Origin: CAZSBB01 sp964605235
GTDB lineage: Bacteria; Planctomycetota; Phycisphaerae; Phycisphaerales; Phycisphaeraceae
Length of the DNA: 64,000 nt
Assembly (NCBI GenBank): GCA_964605235.1
Contig: CAZSBB010000010.1
Coordinates: 1 to 64,000 of the forward strand
Direction of reading: 5' to 3'
Numbering within the stretch: position 1 is the first letter of the stretch; each line of letters begins with the position of its first letter. The translations under genes were made by a program, and so were the position numbers. Positions 1 to 8,881 of the stretch are shown piece after piece. The notes beneath the pieces were generated by a model. The model was not told where the DNA came from and did no database searches. It worked only from the letters and a program-made list of their open reading frames with translations.

Positions 1-83
1 GGCGCGGAGTTAGGGCTTAACTTCGGGGCATTCTACTTATCCCCTTTTTTAGCCCCTTTTTTGTCCCGCCCCACCCTCCAGCG

Positions 84-779
84 TCATTCCGGATTCTTCC
101 GCGGCCGACCGCGGGAGCGGAAGGTGTGCTCCAAACCCAACCGCCGGGCGGTGGTTTGCGCCCAGGCGTCCAGCCCAAACGGTCGGCCGCGGGTCACGCT
201 GGTGCGCAGCGCCTGCAACTCCGTGGGCGTCTCGGCTTCATTGACCAGCCGCACCCACTGCCGGGGACGGCTGACCGGCCAGGCGCCCAACACCGGCGGC
301 TCATCGTCGCTGCCCAGCTTGCTCGCCTGGGTCTGCTCGTGCTGCCCCAGGCTGGACCACGCCCAGTTTTCCGCCGCCTTGACCAGCCCCGCCCGCAGCG
401 GGTTGCGTTCCACATACTTGCAGACCGTCAGGAAATGCCGATCGTCCTGCACGGGAAAGCTCTTGTAGGTTCCCTGATACAGATGGCCCTGCCCCACCAG
501 TTGACGCTGGGCGCGCCAGCGGCGGACATGGGTGACGGTCAGGCGCTGCATGAACCGGCCCAGGTCGCCCGTGGCGTCGGGCCGCAGCACCAGATGCCAA
601 TGGTTGGGCATCAGGCAATAGCTCAGCAGGTTGATGGGCTGCTGCTCCATGGCGGCGCTGATGGCGCGGAGAAAGGCGGCATAGTCGGCGTCGCTCTCGA
701 AGATGACGCGCCGGTCATTGCCGCGGTTGAGCACATGAAACACCACGCCGCCGGGTTGTTGTCGGGAGGTTCTGGGCAT
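84..779 (-). CDS. REP-associated tyrosine transposase (RAYT, TnpA_REP / Y1 family)
   Basis: The 231-residue protein matches the RAYT group of Y1 single-strand transposases, which act on REP hairpins. Visible family features are the N-terminal segment FHVLNRGNDRR (14-24), the metal-binding H-x-H at NHWHL (H60, H62) and KYVERNPLRAGLV (121-133), where Tyr122 is the likely nucleophile. Length is normal and the frame is intact. It has its own promoter with a -10 only 6 nt from the ATG. No left/right end typical of IS200 is seen around it, as expected for a domesticated single-copy RAYT. Possible cognate hairpins occur at 22024, 28887 and 58184. What the gene still mobilises is inference. Confidence 0.9.
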   Translation of the reverse strand: MPRTSRQQPGGVVFHVLNRGNDRRVIFESDADYAAFLRAISAAMEQQPINLLSYCLMPNHWHLVLRPDATGDLGRFMQRLTVTHVRRWRAQRQLVGQGHLYQGTYKSFPVQDDRHFLTVCKYVERNPLRAGLVKAAENWAWSSLGQHEQTQASKLGSDDEPPVLGAWPVSRPRQWVRLVNEAETPTELQALRTSVTRGRPFGLDAWAQTTARRLGLEHTFRSRGRPRKNPE

Positions 780-785
780 GGTGAA

Positions 786-814
786 AAGTTAGTGGCCGGG
801 CGAAAGGGCGTCAA
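786..814 (-). promoter_or_regulatory. Promoter of the RAYT gene, apparently leaderless
   Basis: On the minus strand TTGACG (809-814) and TAACTT (786-791) are separated by exactly 17 nt, and only 6 nt lie between the -10 and the ATG. No Shine-Dalgarno sequence fits, so the transcript probably starts at the start codon. Confidence 0.6.
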
Positions 815-837
815 GGTAAATGTACTTATACCCTTTT

Positions 838-1551
838 TTATTCCTGTTTCGATTCCGCCGCCGGGTCCGGTTTACTCGGCGGCGGCGTGGCGGTGAACAA
901 GGCCGTCAGGCGGTAGAACGACTCCGTGGGCGCGTCAGGATCGAAAAACTCGTACAGCAATACTTCCTGTTCAAGCTCAATCCAGCCCGGTTTGTTGTAC
1001 CGAAAAACAAAATGCTGGTTCTGGGTTTTGAGGATCACGTTTGCCCCCCAGCCTCCGCCTCGGTCATCGGTTTTCACTCCACCATTTAGCACGCCGTCGG
1101 GCTTGATTGGCTCACGAATGGTGCTGGACCAATGCACATCAACGTGACGATACCTCTCATCATCCTTCAATTTCGCCGGCGGATTCTGCTCACTCACCAG
1201 CACCGACAAAGTGAATTCCATCGCGGGCTTGTCGCTCCACATTTCCATCGGACGGGCACCAGCTTGACTGGCCGAGCGCCTGCTTTCCCGCAGCCGCAGG
1301 TAAACGGGTTGCTTGAAGGTCACACTGGCGTTGCCGCCCTCAAGCTGTAGATGCTTGATGACCTGTTCGAGTGTGATTCCAGACCATTGTGGGGTGGCGT
1401 TCTCATGCTTCCCCGGAGTGGAATCAAAGCGCAATATAAACGGCTCACCAGCGGGTGCAGAATCCTGCTCCCCGCGCGCCGGCGAACTCATCCCGGCAAT
1501 TCCGCTCAGGATGAAAAACACAAACAAACCTGCGTGCCATCGAGTAGTCAT
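838..1551 (-). CDS. Hypothetical secreted protein
   Basis: A 237-residue protein that I do not recognise. It begins MTTRWHAGLFVFFILSGIAG, a clear signal peptide with cleavage likely after the SPARG segment near residue 28. The mature part is hydrophilic with alternating strand-like stretches (EPFILRFDS, HFVFRYNKPGWIELEQEVLLYE) and a Pro/Lys-rich tail, consistent with a periplasmic or surface-associated domain. A TTG start at 1602 is possible but would add 17 residues before the signal peptide, so the ATG at 1551 is preferred. It lies 51 bp after the upstream membrane-protein gene in the same direction and may be co-transcribed with it. Confidence 0.6.
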   Translation of the reverse strand: MTTRWHAGLFVFFILSGIAGMSSPARGEQDSAPAGEPFILRFDSTPGKHENATPQWSGITLEQVIKHLQLEGGNASVTFKQPVYLRLRESRRSASQAGARPMEMWSDKPAMEFTLSVLVSEQNPPAKLKDDERYRHVDVHWSSTIREPIKPDGVLNGGVKTDDRGGGWGANVILKTQNQHFVFRYNKPGWIELEQEVLLYEFFDPDAPTESFYRLTALFTATPPPSKPDPAAESKQE

Positions 1552-1602
1552 GGGTTGATTTCCGGAGGTGACTGAAGTGGACCTGAGCACGCACGTCAGC
1601 AA

Positions 1603-2025
1603 CTACGACGGGTCGGTTTGCTGTCTGGCGCTGTCCGCCTGCGTGCGGAGCATCTCCGCCTGTTCCCACGCGTTCCGTGAAATAGAGCGGCGCTGCACGG
1701 GATCATGGGCAACCCGGTGCTGTCGGCGAAGCCTCAGGGGATAAACCGCAAACGGCAAGCAGATGATCGATGCGCCCAGAAAGAGCGCTGACAGACAATC
1801 CGCCAGCACCGCTGCGTCGATCCAGCGCATCACGCCGGAACTGAAGCCGTTGTGGTTGCCGAGGCGGACGAACAGCGCCGCCAGCGCCGTGACGATCAAC
1901 GACAGGCCCAGGTCGAACCACGCGAGCAGCAGCATGCGGGAAGAGACGACCTTTTCCGGCTTGATCAACAGATAAAAACCAGCGGCGAACGTCAGCCCGT
2001 AAAGAATCGGAATCGTCAGGTTCAT
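1603..2025 (-). CDS. Hypothetical small integral membrane protein
   Basis: A 140-residue protein with three or four hydrophobic segments (about residues 5-21, 31-52, 66-94) followed by a charged Arg/Gln-rich cytoplasmic tail. The start is supported by GGGGGA about 8 nt upstream of the ATG. No family is recognised. It is followed by the secreted hypothetical gene ending at 838 and preceded, 58 bp away, by the radical SAM gene on the same strand, so the three may form one transcription unit. No function can be inferred. Confidence 0.6.
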   Translation of the reverse strand: MNLTIPILYGLTFAAGFYLLIKPEKVVSSRMLLLAWFDLGLSLIVTALAALFVRLGNHNGFSSGVMRWIDAAVLADCLSALFLGASIICLPFAVYPLRLRRQHRVAHDPVQRRSISRNAWEQAEMLRTQADSARQQTDPS

Positions 2026-2083
2026 TGAAACATCCCCCGTTCAAGACACCCACAAGCAGGTCGCCCCCACCGCTCAATCCGCC

Positions 2084-3136
2084 CTACTCCACCCCATAAA
2101 ACACCTGCACCTTCAGCTGCGGCAATCGCTGCTTGATGGCTTTGGCGCACAACTGCAGAGCCCGGTTTTCCAGCGGCTGGACGGTGGATTCCGCCGGCGG
2201 GCGGGCAATGGTGTAGAGCTGGATGCGGTCGATCTTGCAGCCGTCCTTGAGCATGTCTTCGAGCCGATGCAGGTACGCCACCAGGCGGTTGCGGGTGGGC
2301 GGTTGGCCGGCGATGCGCATGAGCATGGTCTGAATGACCGTCGGGCGGCGCATGGCGCAGTCGTGGATGTTGTCCAGCACGCGCTGGAAGGGCACGCCCG
2401 AGCGATTGACCTGATTGAACGCCCCGGTGCTGCCGGCGTCGAGCTTCGCCCACACCTCGCCGCGGTGCTGGTCCATCAGCTCCAGACCATGCTGCACATG
2501 GGGCAGATGCAACAGGCTGGCGTTGGTCATCAGGACGATTTTCAGGTCCTGCAAGCCATGGCGCTGTTTGAGCGCTGCCGCCAATTGCACCGCGCGGTCG
2601 AAATGGCGATGGGCGGTCGGTTCGCCTTCGCCGGCGAAAGCGATGTCATTGACCCGGCGATACTCGGGCATCACCTGGGCGAACTTGGGATCGCGCCAGA
2701 TTTCCCCACTGCTGACGAGTCCGAGCATCTGGTCCAGCTCATCGCGCACCTGGCGCAGGTCATAGACATCCGCATTGGAAATCGGCTGGGCGTTGCCGAC
2801 CTGGCAGTAGATGCAGGCGAAGTTGCAGACTTTGCGTTTGAACAGATTGATGCCGATGCTCAAGCCCACGCTGCGACGGCTGAGCACGGGGTAGACGGTC
2901 TGGAAATCGCGCCACAGCCGGGAGTGGTCGGCAAACGCCAGTCGGGTCGCCGCCTGAGCCGCGGCGTCCGGCGGTGGAAGCGGCGCGGGGGTTACGCCGG
3001 GGGTTTCGCCGGGGGTTTCGCCGGGGGTTTCGCCGGCGTGTTCGCCTTCGGCGGAACATGCACAAGCGCGGATGGCGTCCATGGCCGACAGCAGCGGCTG
3101 GGCGTCAACCGGGTCTTGTGTGGGCGAGCGTTCCAT
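2084..3136 (-). CDS. Radical SAM protein (COG0731-like)
   Basis: A 350-residue radical SAM enzyme. The 4Fe-4S motif is CNFACIYC with Cys104, Cys108 and Cys111, preceded by GLSIGINLFKRK. Later segments include AGEGEPTAH and LMTNASLLH, typical of the SAM-binding barrel. The family resembles the wyosine-type/COG0731 radical SAM proteins, but substrate and reaction are unknown. The N-terminus carries a low-complexity GETP repeat (residues 35-50) encoded by a 12-nt tandem repeat, with two extra cysteines just before it (CACSA). The ATG at 3136 gives the longest form; a start at Met19 would keep the repeat and the core intact. Confidence 0.8.
   Translation of the reverse strand: MERSPTQDPVDAQPLLSAMDAIRACACSAEGEHAGETPGETPGETPGVTPAPLPPPDAAAQAATRLAFADHSRLWRDFQTVYPVLSRRSVGLSIGINLFKRKVCNFACIYCQVGNAQPISNADVYDLRQVRDELDQMLGLVSSGEIWRDPKFAQVMPEYRRVNDIAFAGEGEPTAHRHFDRAVQLAAALKQRHGLQDLKIVLMTNASLLHLPHVQHGLELMDQHRGEVWAKLDAGSTGAFNQVNRSGVPFQRVLDNIHDCAMRRPTVIQTMLMRIAGQPPTRNRLVAYLHRLEDMLKDGCKIDRIQLYTIARPPAESTVQPLENRALQLCAKAIKQRLPQLKVQVFYGVE
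2987..3034 (-). repeat. Four tandem 12-nt units inside the radical SAM gene
   Basis: Four head-to-tail units, three of them exactly GGGGGTTTCGCC on the plus strand and the first (2987-2998) with one change, encode GVTP-GETP-GETP-GETP in the minus-strand protein. The unit keeps the frame, so copy number could vary without disrupting the protein. Confidence 0.85.
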
Positions 3137-3470
3137 CAGCAGCCAGACCCCCGGGAAAGGAAAAAAGTATGTGTCAGTCCCAAATTGTACGAGTCCGGCG
3201 GTACAGCGGCAACCGATATTGCGCGAGCCCAGGCACGCCTACGTCACGGATTTCCCGCTCCCACGAGCCGGCAGCGGCGGTGACGGGCTGCGGGTTGGGT
3301 GGTAGCACAAGACGTCAGGTCTTGATCGAAAAGCACATGGCGTCCGCGCGCGTAGCCCGTCGCTCGCGCTTCCGGTTCGTTGTGGTGCGACGCAACGGGA
3401 TATCGCGCTGGTGCGGGGCGCGCGTGCGACATTACCATGTTGCACCAGCATGTTTGGCGAAAGGTGAAAC
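3137..3470. other. Divergent intergenic region with a half copy of the GAGCCGGAAGC repeat
   Basis: This 334-bp gap separates the divergent radical SAM and esterase genes. No gene is seen. Positions 3351-3384 match one arm of the repeat family found at 47094 and 47788 (core CGTCGCTCGCGCTTCCGG); no matching second arm is apparent. AAAGGTG just before 3471 is the ribosome-binding site of the esterase gene. Confidence 0.5.
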
Positions 3471-4670
3471 ATGACCCTCGTGCTGCCCGATCCTGCGGAC
3501 CTGCCGCGGCAAACTGATTTCCCCGATCTGCTGCGGATGGCCGACGGCACGCCGGTGACGACCGCGCCGCAATGGCGTGCCCGGCGCGCGGAGCTGGTGC
3601 GCCTGGTGCAGCATTATGAATACGGCTACCTGCCGCTGCCGCCGGCGCAGCCCGTGCAGATTGAAGTGCTGTTTCAGGATGACCACTGGCTGGGCGGCAA
3701 AGGCGTGCTCAAGGAAGTGCAGCTCAGGCACACGCCCGGCGCGCCGCCCTGCCTGGTGATGCTCGCGGCGCCGGCGCGTCCCCGGCAACCTGCCCCGGTG
3801 TTCGTCGGGCTCAACTTCCATGGCAATCACACCAACTGCATTGATCCGCGCATCGCGCTGACCACCGGCTGGGTGCCGGCGTCGGGGCCGGGCGCAAACG
3901 ACAACCGCGCCGGCGACGTGGGCCGCCGCGCCGGCAAACTGCCGATCCCCCACCTCCTCGAGCGCGGCTACGCGGTCGCCTCGGTGTACCACGGCGACTT
4001 CCGCCCGGATCAACCTGACCTGACGGGCATCGAAGCCTTCGTGCAGCACGACCCGCGCGCCGACGCCCGCACCAGGCCCGGCGCGATTGCGCTGTGGGCG
4101 TGGGGGTTGATGCGCGCGATCGACTACCTCCGGCAGGAGCCGCTGGTCGATGGGGAGCGCCTGGCGGTGTATGGCCATTCACGCAACGGCAAGGCGTCCC
4201 TGCTGACCGGCGCGCTGGATGAGCGGGTCAAGCTGATCATTGAATGTCAGTCCGGTTGCTCGGGTTCCGCGCCGGCGCGCACGGGTGAGGCGCAGGGCAT
4301 GGAAACCCTGGCAGCCATCAATCGCAATTTCCCGCACTGGTTCAACGCGCACTACAAAGCCCTCGCCGACGACCCCGCCCGCTTGCCGTTCGATCAACAT
4401 GCCCTGCTGGCATTGTGCGCGCCGCGCCCGGTGCTGGTCAGCAGCGCGCAGGGGGATGCGTGGGCGAACCCGCCGGGGCAGTTCGACATGGCGCGGCGCG
4501 CCAGCGCGGTCTATCGCCTGCTGGGGCAGGAAGGCCTGTCAGCCGATGCGCCTCCCCTGCCTGACGCGCTGATCCACTCGCGGGTGGGTTACGCCCTGCG
4601 GCGGGGCGCGCACAACCTGGGGTCCGAGGACTGGGCGTTTTTCCTCGACTTCGCCGACCGCTGGCTGTAA
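3471..4670 (+). CDS. Alpha/beta hydrolase, glucuronoyl esterase (CE15)-like
   Basis: A 399-residue serine esterase. The nucleophile elbow GHSRNGK places Ser237, followed by the Arg/Lys of the CE15 pattern G-x-S-R-x-G-K; His381 in GAHNLGSEDW is the likely catalytic histidine, and Glu258 in IIECQSG lies where CE15 proteins carry a supporting acid. FVGLNFHGNHT (111-121) forms the oxyanion-side strand. CE15 enzymes cut ester bonds between glucuronic acid and lignin alcohols, but many relatives have other ester substrates. There is no signal peptide, unlike most secreted CE15 enzymes, so an intracellular role is possible. Start is supported by AAAGGTG 7 nt upstream. Confidence 0.75.
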   Translation: MTLVLPDPADLPRQTDFPDLLRMADGTPVTTAPQWRARRAELVRLVQHYEYGYLPLPPAQPVQIEVLFQDDHWLGGKGVLKEVQLRHTPGAPPCLVMLAAPARPRQPAPVFVGLNFHGNHTNCIDPRIALTTGWVPASGPGANDNRAGDVGRRAGKLPIPHLLERGYAVASVYHGDFRPDQPDLTGIEAFVQHDPRADARTRPGAIALWAWGLMRAIDYLRQEPLVDGERLAVYGHSRNGKASLLTGALDERVKLIIECQSGCSGSAPARTGEAQGMETLAAINRNFPHWFNAHYKALADDPARLPFDQHALLALCAPRPVLVSSAQGDAWANPPGQFDMARRASAVYRLLGQEGLSADAPPLPDALIHSRVGYALRRGAHNLGSEDWAFFLDFADRWL

Positions 4671-4751
4671 TGCGGAAGCGCGCGGCCGGGGTTTCGTGAC
4701 CGGTCCGGCCGGCGCGGCGGGGAAGATCATCCGCAGGACACATTTGGCCGA

Positions 4752-4757
4752 TATATT
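4752..4757 (+). promoter_or_regulatory. -10-like hexamer close to a start codon
   Basis: TATATT ends 9 nt before the ATG at 4767 and there is no Shine-Dalgarno sequence. No good -35 is seen at 16-18 nt. Confidence 0.35.
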
Positions 4758-4766
4758 GACCAACCG

Positions 4767-5810
4767 ATGGAGCCAACTTCCAAGAACCAGGCCCGGCGCT
4801 GGATTCTGCTGTTGCTGCGAATCGCGGCGGCGGCGGCGGGGATCGGCTACATCTGCTACGTCCTGCAATGGCACGACTACACCGATGCGGCGGGCGTGCG
4901 GCAGGAGGGCATCCTCACCATGCTGCGCACCGCGCATTGGGGCCAACTGCTCGGCGGCCTGGCGCTGACGGCGTGCATCTACCCCATCCTCACCGTCCGC
5001 TGGTGGATGCTGCTCAAAGCCCGCAACCTGCCGGTCACGCTGGAGAAATGCTTCCGCCTGACCATGGTGGGCAACTTCTTCAACTTCTGCATGCCCGGCA
5101 CCACCGGGGGCGATCTGGTCAAAGCCTACTATGCTGCCAAGGGATCCAACCGCAAAGCCGATGCGGTGATCAGCGTGCTGCTCGATCGCGTGATGGGGCT
5201 GTCGGGTTTGTTCGTCGTCGCGGCGATCGCCGGCGTCCTGCAATGGAACAGCCCGGACCAGAAAGGCGCAGCCCACGCGGTGACGATTTTCATCGCCATC
5301 TCCGGCGGCAGTGCGATTCTCCTGTGTGCCGCGTACTTCTCGGGGCGCGTGCGCGAGCTGCTGCGTCTGCACCGCTGGCTGCACAAACTGCCCGGCGGCA
5401 AAATCCTCGTCAGCATCGACGCCGCCACCGTCGCGTATCGCAACCATGTGGGCATCGTGCTCGTCTCCATGGGACTGGCGACGCTGCTGCACTTCATCCT
5501 CGCGCTGGCGGCGGCGCTGGGCGGCTTCTCCATGGGCATCCCCGTCGAGCGCCTGGGTTTGCTGCTGACCGTGGTGCCGGTGCTCTTCCTGGGCGCTGCG
5601 GTGCCGATCAGCTATCAGGGGCTGGGCATCATGGAAGCGATCGCCAAACCGCTGCTGGTGGATTCCGGCGCCTGCACCATGAACCAGGTCGTGGGCATGC
5701 TGCTGCTGATCCGTCTGTATCAGATCGTCTACTCGGTCTTTGGCGCGCTGTTCCTGCTGCGCGGGGACATTCAGCTGCATCCGGCGGGCATCGAGGAAAT
5801 GGAAAAGTAA
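4767..5810 (+). CDS. Lysylphosphatidylglycerol synthase TM-region / flippase-like protein (UPF0104)
   Basis: A 347-residue polytopic membrane protein with about eight hydrophobic segments. The pattern of the LPG_synthase_TM family is visible: FRLTMVGNFFNFCMPGTTGGDLVKAYY in the first half (about residues 97-123) and the YQGLGIMEA segment (284-292) before the last helices. Family members are lipid flippases or related transporters (AglD/MprF N-domain type); this one has no catalytic aminoacyl-transferase domain. Neighbours give no pathway. A -10-like hexamer 9 nt upstream of the ATG suggests a leaderless message. Confidence 0.8.
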   Translation: MEPTSKNQARRWILLLLRIAAAAAGIGYICYVLQWHDYTDAAGVRQEGILTMLRTAHWGQLLGGLALTACIYPILTVRWWMLLKARNLPVTLEKCFRLTMVGNFFNFCMPGTTGGDLVKAYYAAKGSNRKADAVISVLLDRVMGLSGLFVVAAIAGVLQWNSPDQKGAAHAVTIFIAISGGSAILLCAAYFSGRVRELLRLHRWLHKLPGGKILVSIDAATVAYRNHVGIVLVSMGLATLLHFILALAAALGGFSMGIPVERLGLLLTVVPVLFLGAAVPISYQGLGIMEAIAKPLLVDSGACTMNQVVGMLLLIRLYQIVYSVFGALFLLRGDIQLHPAGIEEMEK

Positions 5811-5849
5811 ACACCCACGCCGTGATCGCCGCAGCGGACAAGCGATACT

Positions 5850-7469
5850 TCAAAGCTGCTTGGGCCAGCACCCCGCCCCGCCGCTGAGGAACGGATCGAA
5901 AAACGTCCGCAGATCGCCCGGCCACGCCAGCGCGGCCCAGGTCGGCCGCATTGCTTCCCACAAGCGCACGCTCTCAGTGAGTAGCGCCCCCGGCTGCCGC
6001 AGCGCGATGCCGTGCCCCGCGACCAGCAGTTCCGGAGCGCGCTCGAGAATACGCCGATGACTGTACGCCCAGCCGCGCTCATACGGCTCGGCGTCGTTGT
6101 AGGTCAGCACCGCCGGCCGCGCGGGGGATTGCCCCCCCACCGCATCGCCGACAAAACAAACCTGCTGCCCATCGATCTCCGCGCTGATCCCCGCGTGGTA
6201 ATAGGTCTGCCCGCCCAGATGGAAAAACGTCAGTTCGTATTCGTGCCAACGCAGCACTTCGCCTTCACGCATCCGCTGGTCCACCGGCACCACGTCATGC
6301 CCTGCGTCGTACCACGGCAACGGACAGCACAGATTGAAACGCTCGGGATGTTCGATGGCGTCGGCGACCACCTCCAGGCTGACGATGCGCGCGCCTTCCT
6401 GCGCCCGCAGGTCCGGCAGCTGCTCGGTGTGATCGCCGTGGTAGTGCGTGGGAATGGCGACCTCGATGCCGGTGAGCTTGAGCGCCTGTTTGAGTTGCGC
6501 GATGACCTGCTGATGATGGGCGCGCCGCGCGGGCAAGGGCGCCCAGCAACACCAGCCGCAATCCACCAGCAGGCCGGCGCCGGAGCGCGAAACGAGCACC
6601 GCGCAGTTGCCGGTGCGCCATTGATGCAGATGCGGCGAAAGCTGGCGAAAACCGGGCATGGGGCTGTCGACCTCGGCGAAATTGATCAGGGCCTCGCTCA
6701 CCGGCGGTGCCGGCGGCGCTTGCAGATCCAGCACCGTTTCCAGCCGCTGGCGCAGCGTGGTCAGCGCGGCATGGGGTTGCTCGATGGCCGAGCCATGCGT
6801 GGGCAACAGCAGATGCAGCGGCTGGGCGCTCAGCGTGTTGATCGAGTTGAGCAATGTGCGCTGGCCGGTCTGCGGGCCGTAGTCCCAATCGCAATCGAAC
6901 CAGTTGGCGAGCTGGCCGTCGCCGCAGATGACATCGCCGCAGAAGCCGAGGCGCGCCCCGCGGTGTTCGGTGAGCAGGGTGACGGCATGCTTGGCGTGGC
7001 CGGGGGTCGCCAGAACGTGCAGGCCCATGACCACCGAGCCGGGCGTGAGCGCGTGGGTGGGATTGGTCAGCGGGCCGAGGGGTCGTTCGTTGGCGGCGCC
7101 GGCCAGATGGCCGGGATAGTTGCCGCGCTCGGTCCAGTCCCAGGGGTCTTCCCATTTGCCGATCAGCTGGCGATACGCCGCCTCGCCCTGCAGCAGATGT
7201 TCGCTGCCCGCCGGCGCCGCCACCGGCACGCCCGGAAAATTCGCGGCCCCGCCGGCGTGCTCGCGCTGCACGTGGGTCAACAGTATGAGACGAACCGCTT
7301 GCCTGATGCCCGCCTCCGTCAGCCGCGCGGGCGTCAGCGCGGGCGCGGGGTCGATCAGCACCAAGCCGTCAGGCGTCAGCAACGCATACGAATTGACCGG
7401 CCCCAGCGGCGGTGAGCCGGTGGTCCAGCGCCAAAGTCCCGTGCGTAATTCCGTGGTGGTCAGCGCCAT
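5850..7469 (-). CDS. Tandem metallo-beta-lactamase-fold hydrolase
   Basis: A 539-residue protein with two MBL domains. The N-terminal domain (about 1-250) has THVQREH (65-71) where the metal motif HxHxDH should be, then a conserved second histidine region TPGHAKH (155-161) and FCGDV (177-181); the motif is degenerate. The C-terminal domain (about 270-539) has the canonical THYHGDH (341-347), HLGGQTYYH and FVGDAVGG, so it is probably the active hydrolase. Substrate is unknown. The ATG at 7469 is chosen over a TTG two codons upstream; TATCAT lies 7 nt before it. A histidine kinase gene lies 51 bp upstream on the same strand. Confidence 0.8.
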   Translation of the reverse strand: MALTTTELRTGLWRWTTGSPPLGPVNSYALLTPDGLVLIDPAPALTPARLTEAGIRQAVRLILLTHVQREHAGGAANFPGVPVAAPAGSEHLLQGEAAYRQLIGKWEDPWDWTERGNYPGHLAGAANERPLGPLTNPTHALTPGSVVMGLHVLATPGHAKHAVTLLTEHRGARLGFCGDVICGDGQLANWFDCDWDYGPQTGQRTLLNSINTLSAQPLHLLLPTHGSAIEQPHAALTTLRQRLETVLDLQAPPAPPVSEALINFAEVDSPMPGFRQLSPHLHQWRTGNCAVLVSRSGAGLLVDCGWCCWAPLPARRAHHQQVIAQLKQALKLTGIEVAIPTHYHGDHTEQLPDLRAQEGARIVSLEVVADAIEHPERFNLCCPLPWYDAGHDVVPVDQRMREGEVLRWHEYELTFFHLGGQTYYHAGISAEIDGQQVCFVGDAVGGQSPARPAVLTYNDAEPYERGWAYSHRRILERAPELLVAGHGIALRQPGALLTESVRLWEAMRPTWAALAWPGDLRTFFDPFLSGGAGCWPKQL

Positions 7470-7476
7470 GACCAAA

Positions 7477-7482
7477 ATGATA
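7477..7482 (-). promoter_or_regulatory. -10-like hexamer close to the MBL gene start
   Basis: TATCAT on the minus strand ends 7 nt before the ATG at 7469, with no Shine-Dalgarno sequence between. No convincing -35 is seen. Confidence 0.4.
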
Positions 7483-7520
7483 CGACAATCGCAATGGCGC
7501 GCCGCTTGGGCGCGCGCACT

Positions 7521-8336
7521 TCACGCGGCCGCGGCGTTCGCCGGCGCGATGGGCAAACACAGCAGGAACTTGGCGCCTTTGCCCGGTGGGCTTTCGACGT
7601 CGATCGACCCCCCTGCCGCGATCATCAGGTCCCGACAGATGCACAAGCCCAGCCCGGTCCCGCGCTGATCCGCCTGCGGACTGCCGTCAATCGGCTGAGT
7701 GACGAACGGCTCAAACAAGCGCTCCCGAATCGCCACGGGAATGCCCGGCCCGGTGTCTTCCACTTCGATGTGCACGTTGGCGCTCACACGGCGCGCCCGC
7801 ACCGACAGCGTCCCGCCGGTGCGCCGCATCGCCTTGCGTGCGTTGAGGAACAGATTGAGCAGCACCTGCTGGAGATTGAGCGGCGCAATCGCCAGTTGCA
7901 CGTCGGGCACGTCGATGACCAGTTCGATGCCGTCTTTTTTCGGATCGCGCGCCAGACACGCCACGGCTTCGTCGATGGTGTGCCGCAGCGGCGCGGACTT
8001 CTCATCTTCACCCGTGTGAGCGAAGCCCAGCAGGGAAGAACTGATCTTCGCCGCTCGCTGGGCGCCGCTGAGGGATTTCTCCACCGCCTTGAGCAACAGC
8101 GCGTGGTCATCGGGCCGCTGCAGCGCCATCTCGGAGTAACTGATGATCGGCGTGAGGATGTTGTTGTACTCGTGGGCGACGATGGAAGCGAGGGTGCCCA
8201 GGGTCGCCAACCGATGCGAGTGCGTCAGGCCGGCGCGCACCGCCTGGAACTGGCGTTCAATGGTCTCGAAGTGGCTCAGGAGCGATTCGAGGTTCGCCAG
8301 GTCTTCGGGGCTGGGGCGGGTAGGTGTTTGCGACAT
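7521..8336 (-). CDS. Soluble sensor histidine kinase
   Basis: A 271-residue two-component kinase without membrane segments or PAS domain. An N-terminal helix (about 10-40) leads into the phosphoacceptor box AHEYNN with His55. The ATPase domain shows the N box NLFLNARKAM, G1 box DTGPGIP and G2 box GTGLGLCICRDL. With so short a sensory part it probably receives its signal from a partner protein. No response regulator is adjacent; the nearest receiver protein is at 24364. The ATG at 8336 is chosen because GGGAG lies 8 nt upstream; extension to 8504 would add 56 residues of atypical composition. Confidence 0.85.
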   Translation of the reverse strand: MSQTPTRPSPEDLANLESLLSHFETIERQFQAVRAGLTHSHRLATLGTLASIVAHEYNNILTPIISYSEMALQRPDDHALLLKAVEKSLSGAQRAAKISSSLLGFAHTGEDEKSAPLRHTIDEAVACLARDPKKDGIELVIDVPDVQLAIAPLNLQQVLLNLFLNARKAMRRTGGTLSVRARRVSANVHIEVEDTGPGIPVAIRERLFEPFVTQPIDGSPQADQRGTGLGLCICRDLMIAAGGSIDVESPPGKGAKFLLCLPIAPANAAAA

Positions 8337-8710
8337 CGGGGACTCCCAGTGAACTATCGGAGCGCCCGGCATGGATTCTTCAAGCAGAGTTGCCAAAAGC
8401 CCCCGGATCAAAGGTGCAAAGGGGTTGGTCTGTTCCGCCTTTGACAATATTTTGCCATGCCGATCGGGAAGACAAGGCCATGAACACTGCTCATTCCTGG
8501 TCAAAAGGTTGTTTTTTCAATCGTGAACACGGATCAGCAGCGCACAGACTCAGTGAACAATGATCACTAAAAATTATAAATAACTTACATATAGTGGAAT
8601 ATAAATTATCCCGCGCTGATGCGAAGTCGAACATTGTTCACACAGCCCCCCCTGCCGCGTGATTTCATGCGGGTCATGACGCGCTGCATCTTCGAGCTTC
8701 GGAATGCGCC

Positions 8711-8726
8711 TGTTCCACGTGGAACA
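8711..8726. promoter_or_regulatory. parS centromere site 1
   Basis: TGTTCCACGTGGAACA is a perfect 16-bp palindrome with the CACGTG core and flanks of the bacterial parS consensus. It lies 225 bp upstream of parB. Confidence 0.9.
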
Positions 8727-8865
8727 TGGCAGAGGTTCAAAAAGAAGATTGCTCCGGCCGGTCGCTTCGGGGTCATCTGCTGGCAGCTGGCAATCATGTC
8801 TTGGAGGTTGGCATTCGTCGTTGCCGTCCAGGGTTTGTGCAAAGAATCTGCTCGGTTGGGGACCT

Positions 8866-8881
8866 GGTTCCACGTGGAACC
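8866..8881. promoter_or_regulatory. parS centromere site 2
   Basis: GGTTCCACGTGGAACC is a second perfect 16-bp palindrome with the same 14-bp core as site 1, 140 bp downstream of it and 70 bp before the parB start. Confidence 0.88.
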
